From contig VZSF01006828.1 of NCBI GenBank assembly GCA_013398295.1, positions 567,253 through 631,252 on the forward strand: a stretch of 64,000 nucleotides of DNA, in the 5' to 3' direction. This DNA comes from Chionis minor. Lineage: Eukaryota; Chordata; Aves; Charadriiformes; Chionididae. Made by a program: the position numbers and the translations under genes. The notes below the pieces were generated by a model. The model worked only from the letters and a program-made list of their open reading frames with translations. It was not told where the DNA came from and did not search any database. Below are positions 36,393 to 47,661 of this stretch, one piece after another. Positions within the stretch are counted from its first letter, which is position 1. Each line of letters begins with the position of its first letter.

Positions 36393-39300
36393 TTCTCTAG
36401 AAGTGTGCCATCCCCTGTACCCGTGCTGAGGCAGATAATCCTCACATGAAGGGATTGGGCTTAAAATGTCAGGAATCCAACATGGAGCCTGAGAAGAAAT
36501 AGAAGATCAGTATTTACTGCTGTCCCAAGAGCCACACTCCTCACACCCGGCTCATCTGATGGCTTGGTAGCCTGGCTGCTAAGCCTGCTGCTACCCTGCC
36601 TCTTTCAAGATCTACAAGCAGCATTCAAGCTCCAAAGTCAATAAGATGCTTTCAAATATCTTATTCTCAAAACCTGCTGGTTTTGCACCAGGGAAGATGA
36701 AAGGCGAGTCTCTCGCAGACCTAGAGCAGTGCTTTTGAAAATCCTTCCCTGGCTGGGAAATTGCCTTTTCCCATCACGGGTGCGGAGCCCAGGTTAGCAC
36801 CCCTGGAACAGCATCGAGCTGTTGGGCTGCGAGTTACCTGGGGGTTTTAGCTAAGGGCTGGCATTTCAAGGACACGTGAGAATACAGTGAACAATTCCAC
36901 GAGTCATTCTTAGGTATAAAAATGTCCTACAGGACTGTGTAGCCCTGTGACACTCTCTGTTCTACCTCCACTGGACACAGGGCTATTGTAAAAAAGGGAA
37001 GTCTTCCAGTGAATCTTACTGTTCAAATATAATTTTCCCCCCTCCGATGTTTATGAGAAATTTAGTCTTTTGTAGCCTGTAGAGCCTCCAGACGATGGCA
37101 AAACTGGATTTCAAACAGTCTACAGTTTAACCTGAGAAAACACTACCTGTTTCCAGAACTGTATGCACTTCATCTTCTGAGTCCAGGCACTTAACCTGCG
37201 TTTCTATTTTTTTTGAGCCCCTGAGATACAAAAGCTTTGGGATGCACTAGGGTAACCTGCTTTAGTATTTACACTTTGATAGTGCTGAGGTTCAAAACCC
37301 CTGCAGCGTGCTCCTCATTCCCAGGCCAGGCAGCATCCCTGCCAGAGCACACAGAACCCGGGACGCCTGGGGAGCGGGAGAGCAGTCCAGCATGCTCTTG
37401 CTGATCAGGTTCCTTCATCAATGAGTGCCTGGCTTAGGATAAGAAGTACACAAGCAAACACGATGCGAATGACCTCGGTGAGAGTGACGTCCACATGTAA
37501 AGAGACACTCCAGAAGGCTGTTTGGGCTGGCCACAAATCTTCTGTCTGCAAGACAGCGCAGCTCAAAAATGCACCAAAGAGTTCTCTGAGCTGCTTCTAT
37601 CACTGCCCTCGCCACTGGAGTACCTGAGGGCCTTCAAGTCTTGTATTAAGTAACATGACAAACATGTCACATCTGGTTCATTCTCTCTTTCCTTCTCTTC
37701 TGAAGCAGAGAATCTAAGTGCAGTAAATTGCTTTCACAGGGCTTTGGTTTTCCATGTCTGGGCTGTTGTGCCTGGGAAGGGAAGCAAGGTGAGAGAAGCA
37801 CTTCTAATGCAGAGAGGAAAAAAGGACAAGCTTTCTGTGACGGTTTCTGGTTTCCGTGCATGGCTATTCTAGAGCCCCGGCTTGGGAGGTCTTTGGCTTT
37901 GGAAGTAAAAAGTCCCAGGACCCTCAAGAAATGCAACTGTCAAATTTACTCCACTCTTAAGGCATTTCCAAGAGGTATAGGCTGAAGTGCTGGAGCAAGC
38001 CTGAAGACTTCAAGCCTGACTCACACCTCTATGGGAAGGCAGCGCAGAGAGAGGATGAGTGTGATGAACTTGCGTAACTTGTATCAAGCCGCAGCATTCA
38101 GCGTTGGCTGCATTTTCCTGAGGGCTGATGGCTTCGTGCCCAGACACTGTACATTTCATTACGATAAAAAGACCCACTCAATTAAAGAGCTCACTCCTGC
38201 AGCCCTTATTTTCAAAACAACACTTGTATAAATGGTCCTACGGCTGACAGCAAGAAGGCTTGCGTAAGGAAGGACAGACCCTTTGAGCAGAAGTCGGATG
38301 AACAGACCAAGCTAAACAAGCACACATAACCCGGCAGAAGTGTGCTTTTCAGTATGGGTAGTAGTAATTTCCCCTAAATAGAACCCAACTTTCTCCACTG
38401 AAGCAATAAAAATACCTAAAATAGTGACAACTGCAGGTTCTTACGGAAATTTTCCTCCAAGCACAGCTCTCCTACTTCCTTCTCTGAAGCAGATTTCAAA
38501 GCGTTTTGAAAAGTAAGCCAGGCTGCAGCACTTTCCCTGATTGGGAATATTGTTTTTAAACCGCTTACTGCAGATTCCTGCTCTTCCACTACAGCGCAGG
38601 GTGCAAAGCATCAGCAGTTTCTGTGCCTCCACGGGAGGACACCCACCACGGGAAGGCAGCCTGCCGTCGGCTCAGCTCCCCTCCTTGCCCACATCAGCTG
38701 GTCTTGAACTTGTGTGCTCACGCGTAACACAGCCGGGTGCTTTTGGCTTTCCTTCCATGACCTTGGGAAGGTCCAGGTGAAACGCCGCTGGCGTCACTCA
38801 GAGGGAATGGGATATGGGAACAGAGAGGGAATGTCCCAACAGCAGCCCCTCCTGCACTGCTCCCCACCGCTGGGGGAGGCTTCATATCACCTCGGCAATC
38901 CTCCGCTGTGAGGACGCGTACTGAGAATTTCACTTAAGTGTGAAATCTTTGCAGAGAACCAGAGGAAAACTGCCTCAAATCCATACAGATAGTGTTTCAA
39001 GGTAACTACTCCCACCAATTAGAAAGGAAATAAGCCATTCATCATTTTTCCTTCCAAATTAACAAAGATCAATCACTACTAGCAGGCTTGTAACACCAGC
39101 TGGGTGAGACTAAAACAACATACGGGGCGAAGGCTGGGGATTTGGGGACCAGGTCAAAGAGGACAGAACCAGATTCTGCCTTTGAACTGGACCAGGGCAG
39201 AGTGGTTTCAGATAAAGCTTTAACTGAGTGTTTTGAAGCTTTTCCCAGCTCCTCTCTCCCACCTCTGGCTGTGGCTGCTGGAGCACATCCCTGCCAGCTG

Positions 39301-39730
39301 TTTCCTCTTTCTTGTAGGACTGCAGAAACCCTGACAGTGAGGACGAGATTATGTATCTACACCTGCTGGCACCAGTTCAGATGGACACTCAGACAAGTAT
39401 TTATCTAAGCACATGCTTAACTCCATCCCTATTTAGCAAAGTACTTACGTATAGGCACAAATTTATGTCTCTATGGCTACAAGAGACATAAGCCTGTCAT
39501 TAACACTTTTTTTTTCCTCCATGAGGGCTTATGTGTGCCATTCTTAGTTGCAAGACGGTGCTCTGCATACGTGGAAGGCCACGTTTCTCCTCTGCTTCAC
39601 AGAGTCCCCTCTTGGTGTCACCATGCAGGAGCCAGAGCTACCCGCAGCAACTCAGCAGCACAGAGACGAAGCAGAGGAGAGCACGGGAGGAGAGCACGGT
39701 GCAGAGAGCAAAAGGCAAAGTAAGACTTAC

Positions 39731-39852
39731 GTTGGCTTTGAGGCTTCAGCCTGGTCAGTCTGCAGCTTCTCCCCACCTTCGACTTCCATGGTGCAGTATA
39801 CAATACGGTTGGGGGCCAGTGACTTCAGACCCTGCACCTCCATGATGACAAC
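39731..39852 (-). CDS. CADPS: CADPS internal exon (C2 domain, first half), 122 nt
   Basis: The exon reads [14 protein letters not shown], then [18 protein letters not shown] and QAEASKP, ending in the first two bases of a Thr codon. It covers the first strands of the CAPS1 C2 domain, a membrane- and dimer-associated module between the N-terminal region and the PH domain. The acceptor is ccccacag above 39852 and the donor is gtaagt at 39730. Entry is phase 0 and exit is phase 2. The split Thr codon is completed by the first base of the exon at 21203, across the longest intron in the window (about 18.5 kb). Neighbouring ORFs in other frames here are shadows. Confidence 0.97.
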
Positions 39853-40233
39853 CTGTGGGGCAGAGAAAGAGGAGTGTAAATCGAGCTGCCTCCTTCAGAC
39901 CTCGCTCTGGTGGCTGAACCTCCTGGGTCAGACAGTGCTGGGGTCTTCCATGTGCTGCTGGGTGTTCACGGCAGCAGGTGGGTAGGAAAGGTGCCTCTGC
40001 CTGTGCTGAGCAGGGACATGGCAGCCAGCAAGGGCTGTATGGAGACCAGGAGGTCTCCCTCTGACTGCACACAGGCTTGTTGGAACACTCGGGTGGCCGG
40101 AGCTGCACCAAGCTTCAGGAGATGGGCCTCACAGGCACATTCCTACCCCACCTAAAAGTGCCTTCTTATATGAAATCCAGAAAAAAAGCACACAGCTACT
40201 CAGCTTGTGCCAAAAGTCTGTTTTCAAGTTTAA

Positions 40234-40540
40234 TCATAGAGTGGTTTGGGTTTGACATTTGAAGATTACCTAGTCCAACCTCCCTGTCACAGGCAGGGAC
40301 ATCTTTCACTAGATCAGGTTCCTCAGAGCCCCATCCAGGCTGACCTTAAATGCTTCCAGGGATGAACTGATCCAACTTCCATAGGCAACATGTTCCTTTG
40401 TCTCACCACCCTCATCATAACGAATTTCTTCCTTATATTCAATCTAAATCTAACCACTTTTAGTTTGACAACATTTCGCTTTGTCCTGTCACTACAGGTG
40501 CTGGTAAAAAGTCTTTCTCCATCTTTCTTACTAAGAAATC
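40234..40540 (-). mobile_element. CR1 LINE 3' end fragment, diverged
   Basis: The plus strand begins tcatagagtggtttgggttt and continues with agtccaacctccctgtcac, ctagatcaggttcctcagag and catgttcctttgtctcacc, then gtcctgtcactacagg and a tctttctccatctttctta end. These are CR1 3' segments in reverse orientation, with many substitutions and one terminal repeat unit. It is 5'-truncated at about 300 bp. A poly-T run follows at 40569-40583. The exact left boundary of homology is approximate. Confidence 0.92.
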
Positions 40541-40568
40541 ATCATCTAAGTTTCTTGCAAGTAATTAC

Positions 40569-40583
40569 TTTTTTTTTTTTTTT
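40569..40583 (+). repeat. Poly-T homopolymer beside CR1
   Basis: Fifteen T, a short distance past the 5'-truncated end of the minus-strand CR1 fragment. Confidence 0.9.
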
Positions 40584-42098
40584 AAAGGTGATTAATCCTG
40601 TTAATTGCCTACCTTAAATATTTCTACAAGAAACACTGTGAGAGTTTCTGTACCTGTTTTATAACAGCTACTTATGAAGTAGATACACAGGGGTTTAAAA
40701 TTCCTCTCCTCAGGTCTTCTGATCTGTCCTTACACTGAAGATCCCTTTCCCGGCACACAGAGCTCCACAGACCCTCTGATGAGCACACATTTTTGGTAAA
40801 AGCTCTCTTGCAGCAAGAGTTTTGTGCACAGACCTGCCAGCTCCTGAAGTCAGTGCTTCACTGAGCTTCTGCTTCCCACCAGACAGGGTTCAGCTGGAGC
40901 AAAGCGTTTGAGACATCCCGTGTTGTAAGGGCAAGTCCTTTTATGCACAGCTATACACACTGCACAGGCTTTTCCAACAGAGAGGGCTGCTGCTTTGTTC
41001 CCTGCTCCTCTGTACGGGAACGCTTAGAAGTCAAGCTTTATTTGATGCTGCTGTTGAAGGCACCGTCTCTGGGTTCATAGCCCTATTTTTAAATAAGACT
41101 GAACTGAATGTTGTAAAGATGGTTTCAGACATCTAACGAGTTAAATTCTGAGTGGACAACCTGTGTCGTTAAGTTTTGCATTGGCATGACATTTATAACA
41201 AGAGACCCCTCAGGAAGAGAAATAAACAGGAAACTACACAAAAATAGAATTTTCTGACTTTTCTGCATCCTACATTTTTGACCCCATCCTGTTACATTTC
41301 GACAATGTAACATAAACCCACTCATTGGCAGACAACAACAATTCTGTATGGGTGTGCTGACGACTACGTGGAGTAAACGCCTTGCCTCGATATGTTTGCA
41401 CAGAACAATTAAGTTGGCTAAAACAGCTGCTGCAGCAACACTGCTTCCAGGCCCGAGACAGCGCATGTCGGAGGTAATGGCGGGTCCCTGCAGCACCCTG
41501 CCTTCCCCTGGGCTGCACAGACAAACTGCTCGACAGGGCGCTGAGCAGAAAGTCAGTGCTCAACACAAAGCAAAGAGCAAACTGGCAAAACACAGCATTT
41601 CCACGCAAACTGCAAGTCAATCAGTTGGGTGCATTCAAACTCCAGCAATTCTTAACAATTGTCCAAAAAGGAAGCAAGGCTTGCAGAGCAATACAGTGAC
41701 ACACCTCACCGGCAACAATTAAACACTCTGACATTTATTGTTTTGTGTTACTGTACTGGTTTCAGGGCCAATACAGGCTCAGGGTTACAGCAACAAGCCG
41801 CATGAAGAGGCCAGTTGATGATACAGATTTCTGAGGCACGTGATACACATCAGCAGGAAACGCCAGACGGTTTATCACACGGGTTGTTCCAACAGAACAG
41901 TGAGACACCAGAAAGGACACAGTGTCTGACCGCAGGGAAAGCTCCTGGCAACTCGGAGAGGAGCCATTCCTCATGGACATCAGAAAGTGGTTTCTACTGA
42001 ACTCTCCCCGCCTAATTTAAGTTCGAACTGACCAGAAGTCGGCTGCTGTGATTTTTATTCCCACAAACTCTGCACACTGTTGTGTGCGTGAAGCTTAC

Positions 42099-42335
42099 CT
42101 CCAGGGAGAAGGACAACACGACGTCTGACTTGGAAAGCTGGTTCTCGTTTTCTTCTCCCATGTCAATTATTGAGGTGTTGTGACTGCGTTTCAGCTTCTG
42201 CAGCTTGAACTCGGAGCCTCCTTTAGACACAGGCATGCTCTCCAGGTTTGCCATCAGGAGATTGACAGACGACTTCAGCTCCTCAATGTACATGTTTTCC
42301 ATTTCTTTGGACACAAACTTCGGAAACTTGCGCTC
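42099..42335 (-). CDS. CADPS: CADPS internal exon (linker into C2 domain), 237 nt
   Basis: This exon encodes 79 codons, from [12 protein letters not shown] to VVLSFSLE. The segment contains [20 protein letters not shown] and the basic stretch KLQKLKRSH, followed by an acidic run (GEENENQ). It leads into the first beta strand of the C2 domain at its end. The acceptor is ttttcaaatccaag above 42335 and the donor is gtaagc at 42098; both junctions are phase 0, so this is another symmetric exon. Compared with the mammalian protein as I remember it, only conservative changes appear (N for S in GEENENQ, S for T in LSFSLE). The join to the 46687-46767 exon gives the contiguous family sequence QIAK-ERKF, which fixes both splice sites. 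Confidence 0.97.
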
Positions 42336-45300
42336 CTTGGATTTGAAAACAAAAACAACAGAGTGAACTGCGGTGACAAACAGCAACCACTTGTTGCACT
42401 GGGAGAATCCCCCAGGAGCATCTGCAGAGAGGTTTGTGAGCAGGGAACTCCCACAAACCAGATGACAAATTACAGCTTCCCCCTGTGTAATGTAGAAACA
42501 TTATTGTTAGCTTCCCGTAGAATTACTACTTGGTACTGATCCAACTTTACTGATTCTTGCATGCACTTGCATTTCATTCACTTTTCTATCTGCAAATGGC
42601 CTTCTTCATAGATAGTATTCACAATTACAAACACTCCAGGCCAGATCTCAGCTGAACTTTGTGATTGACAGCAATTTACTAATGATTCAAAGGATGCTGA
42701 CAATTAGGGACTTGTCTTCCAGTCTCCCAAATGTGCCAGCTCTTTTTAAAACACTTCTGAGCAGTCACACCATTGTTTTCTAGGTGTGGAAGGAGCCCAG
42801 GGAGGGAAAAATCAGCAATGTGTGGGCAGGAATTTGTGGTCCCAACTGGAAAAAGTGGTAAAACAGCCTTTCCACTATGTGCCAGGGCCTGTGTCTCCCT
42901 CCACCAAGATGACCTTTCATTGCAAGACCTTCCAGTGCCACTTCTTGTAAATAGGATGTTTAAACATTAAAACCAAAGGTGACAAGGAACATCACGTTTT
43001 GTTCTCATTAACGTGTGTTCTCAGCTGTGAACTGCTGCCCACACTCCACCTCCGATAGGATCCCTGGTCTGAGCCCTACGTCTTCTGACAACTCTGACCA
43101 TGCCTCACATCTGCTCAGGGTTTGAACGTCTCCTAGTGGGTTACAGGAGACTGTGCAAGGTGTACAACAGCAAGGCAGCATCTGCAGCTCAAGAACTTGA
43201 GGCTGACGTGCAAAGTATCTTAGGGGCAATTTATAATATTGTAAAAAGCAGTTTGTAAAATGTACGCTAGAAAAGAAACATGGTCATGTTTCTTCTAGAA
43301 GACTGTCATGAGGCTGCTGAAAAAGTACTCTGCTGCACTACTTTTTGCATCAGTCCTCAATGGCTTGCCCATTACAAGCTCACAGCAGCTCTTGTACCGA
43401 GCAGCTAAAATATAGTCTTCTGTTTCCAGTCTCAATCTTGGGAAGCAATTCCCTCACATAAATTAGACCTGGCGAAAGATAAACTACCTAATCAGTCTGG
43501 TTTATTGTCTATGCATTACATAAGTTGCGAGCCACCCTTAGGAAAAAAAAATCCAACTGTTTTGGAGATTTTGAACTACGGCTGAAGCAATGATGTTCAA
43601 ACATTATTGCTTTTTCATCCTGCTGCTCTGCTATCCATCTCTCCAGGGACTGCAATTTTGGCACTGCCCCCACAAACCTCTTCAGAAATGCAGCAAGGAC
43701 TGAGATGTTCCACTGTGTGCCACCAGCAACTTCTCACACTGAGGCTAAAACCAGGGAGTTTGAAGTGATGCATAACAACTTAACTGGGACTGGGTCTGAT
43801 GATGGAAATGCAGAGCTGCAGGTGTGGTCCCAAATTACCCATCGGACTGGAGAGAGAGCTGGGGGAAGTCTGGAGGAGGACACAAACAGGGGATGCAGAC
43901 AACAGCAAGAAATGATGCGAGTCACCTCCACATGTACTAGGAGCAGGGAGAGGATCAGAAATGGGGGCAAGTGTGGAGAGAAGCAGAGTTAAGAGACTGC
44001 AAGGAATGGCCAGTCCAGCAGGCTGAGGCACGGTGGGTCCAGCCCCAGATGGACATATTGCTCTGGTGTCATCACAAAGTCTCATTTACTCGTCCCTCTG
44101 CGTGCTCCTCCTTGCCCTTGAGGCCAGGTGACTGGGTGGGGGGAAAGGCACCACAGGACAGCAGAGCACTTGCTACTGCAGAGGAAAATATACCTCTGCC
44201 TTGGCATCACTAAGCTCTCAGCTGTAATGCTGCTCTCATTTAGCTGCTGGAAAAGTACAGCACGCAGAGCGAAAAGCCTGGCCAGACTCAGCTTTAAAAC
44301 ATCTGCTTGACTTTGAGCGTGATCCTCAAGCTGGCTGGCTCCGAGGCTGGGCTTACGTGCTTTGACGGAGTCCGGCTCAGCGGGGCACTCTGCCTGACGC
44401 TGCACTGGTGCTGCGCTGAGCCACGCTCTCCGGGGCACACGACGGGGTAGGAAGCCCCAGAGCTGTGCCCTGGTTTCCAGACGCAGGCACTGGTCACCGA
44501 GGAAAGCTGGCGCACACCGTGACTTGTTCAGTGTCACGCAACAGGTCAGACGAGGGCTGGCAGAGCTACTAGTTCTGCAACGCTTCGATCTCAGGTCCCA
44601 TTAGACTCTGCAGCCTTTGCTGCCTCTAGAGCACAAACGTCCTAGCGTGAATTTCTTAATTTATTAAAAAGGCATTAATTTGCCTTTAGCACGGAATCTC
44701 CAAGACGGCCACCCCAGGGCTGGTTTCACAAGCACAATAAGTCTCCCTGGGCAGCAAATCTGCATTAAAAGCTGCAAACTGGAGATAAAATTGGAAATGC
44801 TACCCTTTCATTGAGCTGAATTGTGAACCTGCCCTATGCTAGAGGGAAAATAGCCTTGGCCGGAAAGGAGAATACAGAGAAGGATTCAAAAGGTCATTTG
44901 GACGCCTCCAAAAGATGGTATTCATGAGGCTGAAGGAACAACAGCTTCTCGTAGGCAGGTGCTGGTGGGATCTGGCATTCTGGAGAGAAGGCCCGCAGCA
45001 GTAACGTGAAGGAGATTAAATATCAATACCTGCCAACCGGATCACAGGTAAGTCACTTCTACTCTAAACCACCCTCCAAGCTGCACAGCTGTATTTTGAA
45101 GGTTGAATTCTGCATGGGGAAATGTCAGGTCGTGTCGAGGACTTTCCCCTGACTGTTTCTCGCAGGACCAGCAGTGGCATGGTTTGTTTTCAACATCCTT
45201 GGGGGAGAAACGGAAATGGCAAATTCTCGTTTGCAAAAAATAATTCATGAAGCTGCAGCCTCTGCTGGCTGCTACCGAACCATGTGTATTGTTGTCCCAC

Positions 45301-46686
45301 ATGCCATAAAGAGAAAATGAAACAACGGAACCAGGCAATCTCATTCCGGCACCCAAGGCCCTGGCTACCCATCTCGGAACTGGAGCAGCAGCGCTCCCTG
45401 CACGGGCTTACATTTTGCCACAAGTAAAAAATACTGTAGGTTTTCTTGACAATAAAATGGCAAAGGGCCAACAGCTGAACAAAGGCGCTGCAGTCAGTGT
45501 GCTGCTTTGCTGTGCCATCGTTTGGCCATGTGGTCCTTGGCCACCTTACTGTTTTTGTCAGTGAAGTGGGGAAAAACAGAACCTGCCTCCCCAAAGACGC
45601 AACGACCCGCAGCTGTTTAACAGAAGTGTTAATGAGGAGGAATGGCGCAGGCACTACCAGCGTCCTCGCTAACACCTGACCATAAACGAACACGCTCTGC
45701 TTTCTACACCCAGGGATCTCAGTGTGGTTGCAAACAGCTCTGGTATTACCTTTCTCATTAAACCCCAACCATTTGGCACAGCCCAGTGCCAGGAGGACTG
45801 CTGCTGAAAGGCAGGTCCCTAGGCCTGAGCTAAGTCTCTCCGATTAGACCTTTTTCTTTTCCTTCTAGTTTCTTGGTGATCAAGAACAGCCAGATAGATC
45901 ATTCCCAACGACTCCAGCCCCATTACGGCTTTATTGGTGACTCAGAGCATTCGATTAGAGGCAAGGATAAAATCTTGGCCACACTGATGTCAACAGGATT
46001 TGGTGTTTCTCTCCATCTATGGTCCGTTGGAGACCACATAAATCCACATTGTGTGAGGGTGTGATCTGCTCCTAGGGAGACGTCTCCTTACAGAAGGGCC
46101 TCTGGGGAGTTTAGCCAAGTGCTTCATTATGAAAACTGCTTTCAGGTCCTGCGTCTGCTGCTCCAGACGGCAGCGATGTCCCCACGGTGCAATGTTAGCC
46201 TGACTGCTGATGTGCAAAGTGTGACTGTGCTTGGGACAGCACATCTAAAGCACCTTTACTGGGGCAGCATCTACCTACGGGCAGGCAACTGTGGCTCCCA
46301 GCAGCCCAGCAACGGCACAAACCCCATCAGGGCAATTCCTGGCTCCTTTTTTTACATGCCATCACCCACTTCTTTGCCTAGCATGTAAGTTTGCAGAGAG
46401 CGCTCAGACACGCACTTACAGATCTAACTTGAGCACTTCAGGACAATTTGTTCCCCACTGCTGAGGATTCATAAGGGATTCTGCAGGAACCTAAACCGAA
46501 CCAGCTCATCAGAACGTTCCAATAAATGCACATCACAACAACTTCATCTGTACTTGTTTTGCCTGTAGTTAAAATCTCGCTCATTTTTTTCCCTGTGAGG
46601 GAAGTACAGGACCTGGGGGCTGCATCAAACTACTTATGTGCTTCTATGTGAAGAGCTTGTTTAATACAGAAGACTTTTTTTTTTAC
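42336..46686 (-). other. CADPS: CADPS intron, 4.35 kb
   Basis: This intron has a weak gtaaaa donor at its 5' end (right side), followed by an A run on the transcribed strand. It also has a 10-bp inverted repeat with a two-base spacer near 43273-43294. No interspersed repeat, RNA gene or further exon is recognised. Confidence 0.93.
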
Positions 46687-46767
46687 CTTGGCAATTTGCT
46701 CTGCCATTTGAAGACGTCCATCTAACTCGCGTCTGATCTGTGCTGCTTGCTCATCTGGGTTGTCCAG
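46687..46767 (-). CDS. CADPS: CADPS internal exon (pre-C2 region), 81 nt
   Basis: The minus strand reads 27 codons beginning [10 protein letters not shown] and ending MAEQIAK, which I recognise as CAPS1 sequence upstream of the C2 domain (roughly residues 294-320 of the mammalian protein). The acceptor is tttctatacag, just above 46767. The donor is gtaaaa at 46686, followed by a run of A, so it lacks the usual G at +5. Both ends are phase 0, so the exon could be skipped without breaking the frame. The segment is charged and probably helical; no catalytic residues are expected in this priming factor. The next exon upstream should end in the residues before LDNPDEQ. I did not find it in the 17 kb to the right, so it lies outside the window. 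Confidence 0.95.
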
Positions 46768-47174
46768 CTGTATAGAAACAAAAGGCAAAGCAAGGTGAAA
46801 AATTGACCGATGCAGTACCCTTACAAGAGTTCAGTTCTTCAGGCTGACCATCTGTATTACATTATTAATTAAGTATAGCATAGAGGGAGTGGCGATGGGC
46901 TCCGCTCTGGGACAGAGCCCCCCACAAAGGACACACACAACGTTCACCATCCCAAGACAGGCATGACCAGGGGACTGTTCAGACCCTGCTTTGATGCCCG
47001 TGCAGCCGCCTCCGCGGGCTGAGCATCCGCACCCTGAGCTCTTACACCCACTTTGCCCTGTGAGCCCGTCTGGCAGTAAGACTTGACAGTGACTGTCTGA
47101 ACCCCAGAAAAGCGAGGTGCCCTCCGGAAGGCTGGGACTTCACTGGTGCTTGGGAAGCCATAGCCCCCCTGTGC

Positions 47175-47661
47175 TGGGGCACCTCTGGGCTCCCCGGTTG
47201 AAGGAGGACAGGGAACTGCTGGAGAGGGGACAGCAAAGGGCTACAAAGACGATTAGGGGGCTGGAACATCTTTCTTATGAGGAAAGGCTGAGGGAGTTGG
47301 GTCTTTTTAGTCTGGAGAAGAGAAGACTAAACGGGAGAACCTCATCACTACTTATAAATACTTAAAGGGAGGGTGCCGGGAGGATGGGGCCAGTCTTTTT
47401 TCAGTGGTGCCCAGTGATAGGACAAGAGGTAATGGGCACAAACTTGAACACAGGAAGTTCCATCTGAACATGAGGAGAAACTTTACTTTGAAGGTGGCAG
47501 AGCACTGGCATAGGCTGCCCAGAGAGGTGGTGGAGCCTCCGACATTCCAAACCTGCCTGGATGACCATCCTGTGCAACCTGCTCTAGGTGACCCTGCTCT
47601 GGCGGGGGGGTTGGACCAGACAAACTCCAGAGGTCCCTTCTGACCCTGGGGGATTCTGTGA
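47175..47661 (+). mobile_element. CR1 LINE 3' region with decayed ORF2 C-terminus
   Basis: The plus strand encodes CR1 reverse-transcriptase C-terminal motifs in two frames: [20 protein letters not shown] in one, then SDRTRGNGHKLEHRKFHLNM and HRLPREVV in another, separated by at least one frameshift. The nucleotide tail ends with caacctgctctaggtgaccc, a tccagaggtcccttctgacc segment and a terminal attctgtga. The copy is about 490 bp, 5'-truncated and non-coding. It is the only sense-strand (plus) CR1 of the three. The left boundary is approximate. Confidence 0.93.

Larger units (their letters stand above)
21204..39730 (-). other. CADPS: CADPS intron, 18.5 kb (largest complete intron)
   Basis: This intron splits the C2 domain with phase 2 junctions. 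It contains a CR1 fragment at 24963-25110, a poly-T run at 23014-23026, a TC repeat at 24663-24676 and a 15-bp tandem repeat at 28991-29029. It also has an AT-rich inverted repeat at 31403-31426, a longer imperfect hairpin at 36353-36392 and a possible regulatory patch at about 24225-24420. Its ORFs of up to 224 codons overlap on both strands and have no recognised similarity. The remainder shows nothing I can name. Confidence 0.92.
39853..42098 (-). other. CADPS: CADPS intron, 2.25 kb
   Basis: This intron lies between the pre-C2 exon and the first C2 exon. About 300 bases are a CR1 fragment (40234-40540), with a poly-T run beside it at 40569-40583. Nothing else is recognised. Confidence 0.93.

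Noticed and set aside
47042..47269. Minus-strand ORF over the CR1 region as a gene
   Set aside because: It is the antisense reading of a decayed CR1 fragment.
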